Of a stretch of DNA of 64,000 nucleotides, positions 61,330 to 64,000 are shown piece after piece. A program made the position numbers and the translations under genes. This stretch comes from Corallococcus soli. GTDB lineage: Bacteria; Myxococcota; Myxococcia; Myxococcales; Myxococcaceae. The notes below the pieces were generated by a model that was not told the origin of the DNA, made no database searches, and saw nothing but the letters and a program-made list of their open reading frames with translations. Numbering within the stretch: the stretch's first letter is position 1; every line of letters begins with the position of its first letter. The stretch spans positions 62,001 to 126,000 of the forward strand of contig NZ_JAAIYO010000016.1 of the NCBI RefSeq assembly GCF_014930455.1, in the 5' to 3' direction.

Positions 61330-64000
61330 TCAGTCCGAGCGCCCCGGCAGTTTCCCCTTCAGCTTATTGAACAAGCGTTGCGCCAGGGGAACAGAAGTCT
61401 CCGGGGTGGCAATCTTTGTCGGCGTGGCCGTCTGCGTCGCGGCGGGCGTGGGTACCACGACGGTGAACTGCGAGGCCACCTGCTCCAGCGTGTTGAGCAG
61501 CAGGGTGCGCGGGTGCAGGACCTGTCCCAGCTCCTTCTGCACGCGCATCACCACCTGGAACGACAGCAGTGAATGGCCGCCGATGTTGAAGAAGTTGTCG
61601 TGCACGCCCACCTGCGCGATGCCGAGCACTTCCTGCCAGATGCGCGCCAGCTGCTTCTCCCGCTCCGTGCGGGGCGCGACGAAGGCCTCCTCCACCGGAC
61701 GCGCGGCGCCCGCCGGAGGCGGCAGGGCCTTGCGATCCACCTTGCCGTTGGGCGTGAGGGGCAGCGCCTCCAGCTCCACGAAGTGCTGGGGCACCATGTA
61801 CTGCGGCAGCTGCGAGCGCAGGTGCTTGCGCAGCTCCGTGTCCGTGTACGCCTGTCCCGGCTTCGTCACCAGGTACGCGACGAGGCGGCGGTCGCCGGGC
61901 CTGTCCTCGCGCACGAGTGCGACGGCCTGGGCGAGAGCGGGGTGGGAGGCGAGGGCGGCCTCGACTTCGCCCAGCTCGATGCGGAAGCCGCGCAGCTTCA
62001 CCTGGGAGTCGTTGCGGCCCAGGTACTCGACGGTGCCGTCGGCCAGCCAGCGGGCCAGGTCGCCGGTGCGGTACATGCGCTCGCCCTGGCGGAAGGGGTT
62101 GGGCAGGAAGCGCTCCTGCGTCAACTCCGGGCGGTGGAGGTAGCCCAGGGTGACGCCCTCGCCGCCGATGTAGAGCTCGCCGGCGACGCCGACGGGCACG
62201 GGGGCCAGGTGGGCGTCGAGCAGGTACAGCTGGGTGTTGGCGATGGGGCGGCCGATGCGGATGGAGGAGAGGGGCGGCTGCACGCGCCAGGTGGTGGACC
62301 AGACGGTGGTCTCCGTGGGGCCGTACATGTTCCAGAGGCTGCCGACGCGGGCCAGGAGGGCCTCGGCCAGCTCGCGGGGCAGGGCCTCACCGCCGCAGAG
62401 GGCCTTGAAGCCGGGGCGGGGCTGCCATCCGGCCTCCAGCAGCAGGCGCCAGGTGGAGGGCGTGGCCTGCATGACGGTGACGGCGTGGGACTCCAGGGCG
62501 GCCTTGAGGAGGGGCCCGTCGGAGGCGGTGTCACGCGAGGCGAGGACGACCTGGGCGCCGGAGGTGAGCGGGAGGAGGAGCTCCAGCACGGCGATGTCGA
62601 AGGAGAGCGTGGTGACGGCCAGCAGCACGTCCTGGGCGGTGAGGCCCGGGGCCTCGCGCATGGCGCCCAGGAAGTTGACCACCGCGCGGTGCGGGACGCG
62701 CACGCCCTTGGGCTTGCCCGTCGAACCGGACGTGTAGATGACGTACGCCACCTCCTCCGGCGAGACGGTGAGCGGCTCGGGGGCCGTGTCCGCCTGCGAC
62801 GTGGTGTCCTCGACGAAGAGGGACTTCACCGTCGTGGAGGGCAGCGTGCCCTGGAGCGCGCGTTGGGTGAGGACGAGCGAGAGCTGCGCGTCCTCGACCA
62901 TGAAGGTGAGGCGCTCGGGCGGGAAGCCGGGGTCGAGCGGGACGTAGCCTGCGCCGGCCTGGAGGATGCCCAGCAGGCCGATGACCATGTCGGGGCCGCG
63001 CTCGGTGAAGAGGCCGACGAGGCTGCCCGGGGCGACGCCCGCCTGCTTGAGCGCGTGCGCCACCTGGTGGCTGCGCTGGAGGAGCTGGCGGTAGCTGAGC
63101 GTGACGGTGCCGGAGCGCAGGGCCACCACGTCGGGCGTGGCTTGGGCCTGGGCGGCGACGAGGGTGTGGACGAAGGCCTCGCGGTCGAAGGGCTGGGGGG
63201 TGGCGTTCCAGTCCACCAGCACGCGCTGCTTCTCCGCCTCCGGCAGCAGCGGCAGGCGCGCGACGGGCACCTCCGCGTCCGACACCGCGGCGCGCAGCAG
63301 CGTGCGGATCTGTTCGAGCATGCGGACGACGGTGTCCCGCTCGAACAGGTCGGTGTTGTAGTCCATGCCGCCGACGATGCCGTGGGCCGTCTCCTTCACC
63401 CAGAAGCTCAGGTCCAGCGGCGTCGCGTGCGCGTGCACGTGCACCTGGCCGTAGGTGAGGGCGCCCAGGGTGTTGTTCCGGTTGCGCACGTCCTGGAAGG
63501 TGAAGAAGGTCTGGAACAGCGGCGTGCGGCTCAGGTCGCGCTGCACGCCCAGCTGCTGGAGCAGCAGCTCGATGGGCATGTCCTGGTGGCCGAAGGCCTC
63601 CATGCAGGTGGTGCGGACGCGCTCCAGCAACTGCCGGAACGTCAGCTCCGGGCCCATCTGCGTGCGCAGCACGAGCGTGTTGACGAAGAAGCCGAGCAGA
63701 TCCTCCACCTCGGGGTGCGAGCGGCCCCGGATGGGCGTGCCCACCACCAGGTCCTCCTGGCCGGAGTAGCGGTGCAGGAGCGTCTTGAAGGCCGTGAGCA
63801 GCACCATGTACAGCGTGGCGTTGGACTCGCGCCCCAGCTTCGTGAGCGCGTCCACTTCCGCGCCGGTGAGGACGAAGGGCTCGGTGCCGCCCTGGAGGCT
63901 CATCTGCGCGGGGCGGGGCTTGTCCGTGGGCAGCTCCAGCGCGGGCAGGTTCCCGGAGAGCTTCTGCCGCCAGTAGCGGGCCTGCCGCTCCAGCTCCTCG
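61330..64000 (-). CDS. Non-ribosomal peptide synthetase, C-A-PCP module (5' part beyond the edge)
   Basis: The reading frame enters at the right edge and ends at 61330; about 890 residues are visible. In order: the end of a condensation domain, an adenylation domain (core A3 YTSGSTGKPKG; A5 NMYGPTETT; A7 YRTGDLARW; A8 GRNDSQVKLRGFRIELGEVE) and a carrier domain with the phosphopantetheine Ser in NIGGHSLLSF. There is no thioesterase after it. The specificity residues read as D-I-L-Q-L-G-M-V-W-K, close to the glycine code. The product and the rest of the assembly line are outside the window. Confidence 0.95.
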   Translation of the reverse strand, partial: EELERQARYWRQKLSGNLPALELPTDKPRPAQMSLQGGTEPFVLTGAEVDALTKLGRESNATLYMVLLTAFKTLLHRYSGQEDLVVGTPIRGRSHPEVEDLLGFFVNTLVLRTQMGPELTFRQLLERVRTTCMEAFGHQDMPIELLLQQLGVQRDLSRTPLFQTFFTFQDVRNRNNTLGALTYGQVHVHAHATPLDLSFWVKETAHGIVGGMDYNTDLFERDTVVRMLEQIRTLLRAAVSDAEVPVARLPLLPEAEKQRVLVDWNATPQPFDREAFVHTLVAAQAQATPDVVALRSGTVTLSYRQLLQRSHQVAHALKQAGVAPGSLVGLFTERGPDMVIGLLGILQAGAGYVPLDPGFPPERLTFMVEDAQLSLVLTQRALQGTLPSTTVKSLFVEDTTSQADTAPEPLTVSPEEVAYVIYTSGSTGKPKGVRVPHRAVVNFLGAMREAPGLTAQDVLLAVTTLSFDIAVLELLLPLTSGAQVVLASRDTASDGPLLKAALESHAVTVMQATPSTWRLLLEAGWQPRPGFKALCGGEALPRELAEALLARVGSLWNMYGPTETTVWSTTWRVQPPLSSIRIGRPIANTQLYLLDAHLAPVPVGVAGELYIGGEGVTLGYLHRPELTQERFLPNPFRQGERMYRTGDLARWLADGTVEYLGRNDSQVKLRGFRIELGEVEAALASHPALAQAVALVREDRPGDRRLVAYLVTKPGQAYTDTELRKHLRSQLPQYMVPQHFVELEALPLTPNGKVDRKALPPPAGAARPVEEAFVAPRTEREKQLARIWQEVLGIAQVGVHDNFFNIGGHSLLSFQVVMRVQKELGQVLHPRTLLLNTLEQVASQFTVVVPTPAATQTATPTKIATPETSVPLAQRLFNKLKGKLPGRSD

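Overview
The window is high-GC DNA (roughly 70% G+C, strong G/C third-position bias, many GTG starts) from a predatory soil bacterium of the Myxococcota, most like Corallococcus or Myxococcus. Pointers are a SitA-type lipoprotein toxin with an immunity gene, a PilT-family pilus ATPase, many lipoproteins and secreted proteins typical of myxobacteria, a sigma-like regulator, an NRPS at the right edge and GTGA/ATGA stop-start overlaps. I see no rRNA, tRNA, CRISPR array, insertion sequence or prophage. Families and domains were assigned by reading motifs, not by database search.

Left third (1-23 kb): a repeat-rich protein cut by the window edge; ada overlapping a 2-oxoglutarate/Fe(II) oxygenase; a bacterial deoxyhypusine synthase homologue; a large secreted phospholipase B-like protein; a toxin/immunity pair (7.66-9.54 kb) with lower GC; an MFS permease; a secreted GH13 alpha-amylase with a starch-binding domain; a lipoprotein; a TolC-MFP-RND efflux operon with a divergent MarR gene and a palindrome between them; a PilT-family ATPase; a short-chain dehydrogenase.

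Middle (23-46.7 kb): class I fumarase, a membrane-anchored methyltransferase, an MFS exporter, an IPNS-like oxygenase, an M35-type metalloprotease beside a free-standing lipoprotein copy of its N-terminal domain, an amidotransferase/ATPase pair, two outer-membrane proteins, coaA, a lone lower-GC restriction-like endonuclease, a 1632-residue protein of unknown function, and a three-gene overlapping operon encoding a Rieske oxygenase, a fatty-acid desaturase and a fusion of a PAP2 phosphatase with a squalene/phytoene synthase-like domain.

Right third (46.7-64 kb): a cAMP-type cyclic-nucleotide-binding/TPR protein; a five-gene minus-strand cassette (49.97-55.14 kb) made of a sigma-like regulator, a small helix-turn-helix protein, an ImmA/IrrE metallopeptidase, a NurA-like protein and a HerA-type ATPase; an acyltransferase of the LuxI/GNAT class beside a haem-oxygenase-fold di-iron enzyme, with a LuxR-type regulator nearby; and the end of an NRPS gene followed by two coupled alpha/beta hydrolases with altered nucleophile positions. 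The HerA/NurA-like cassette is my best candidate for an undescribed (probably defence or DNA-damage) system. The lipid operon and the acyltransferase/di-iron pair come next.
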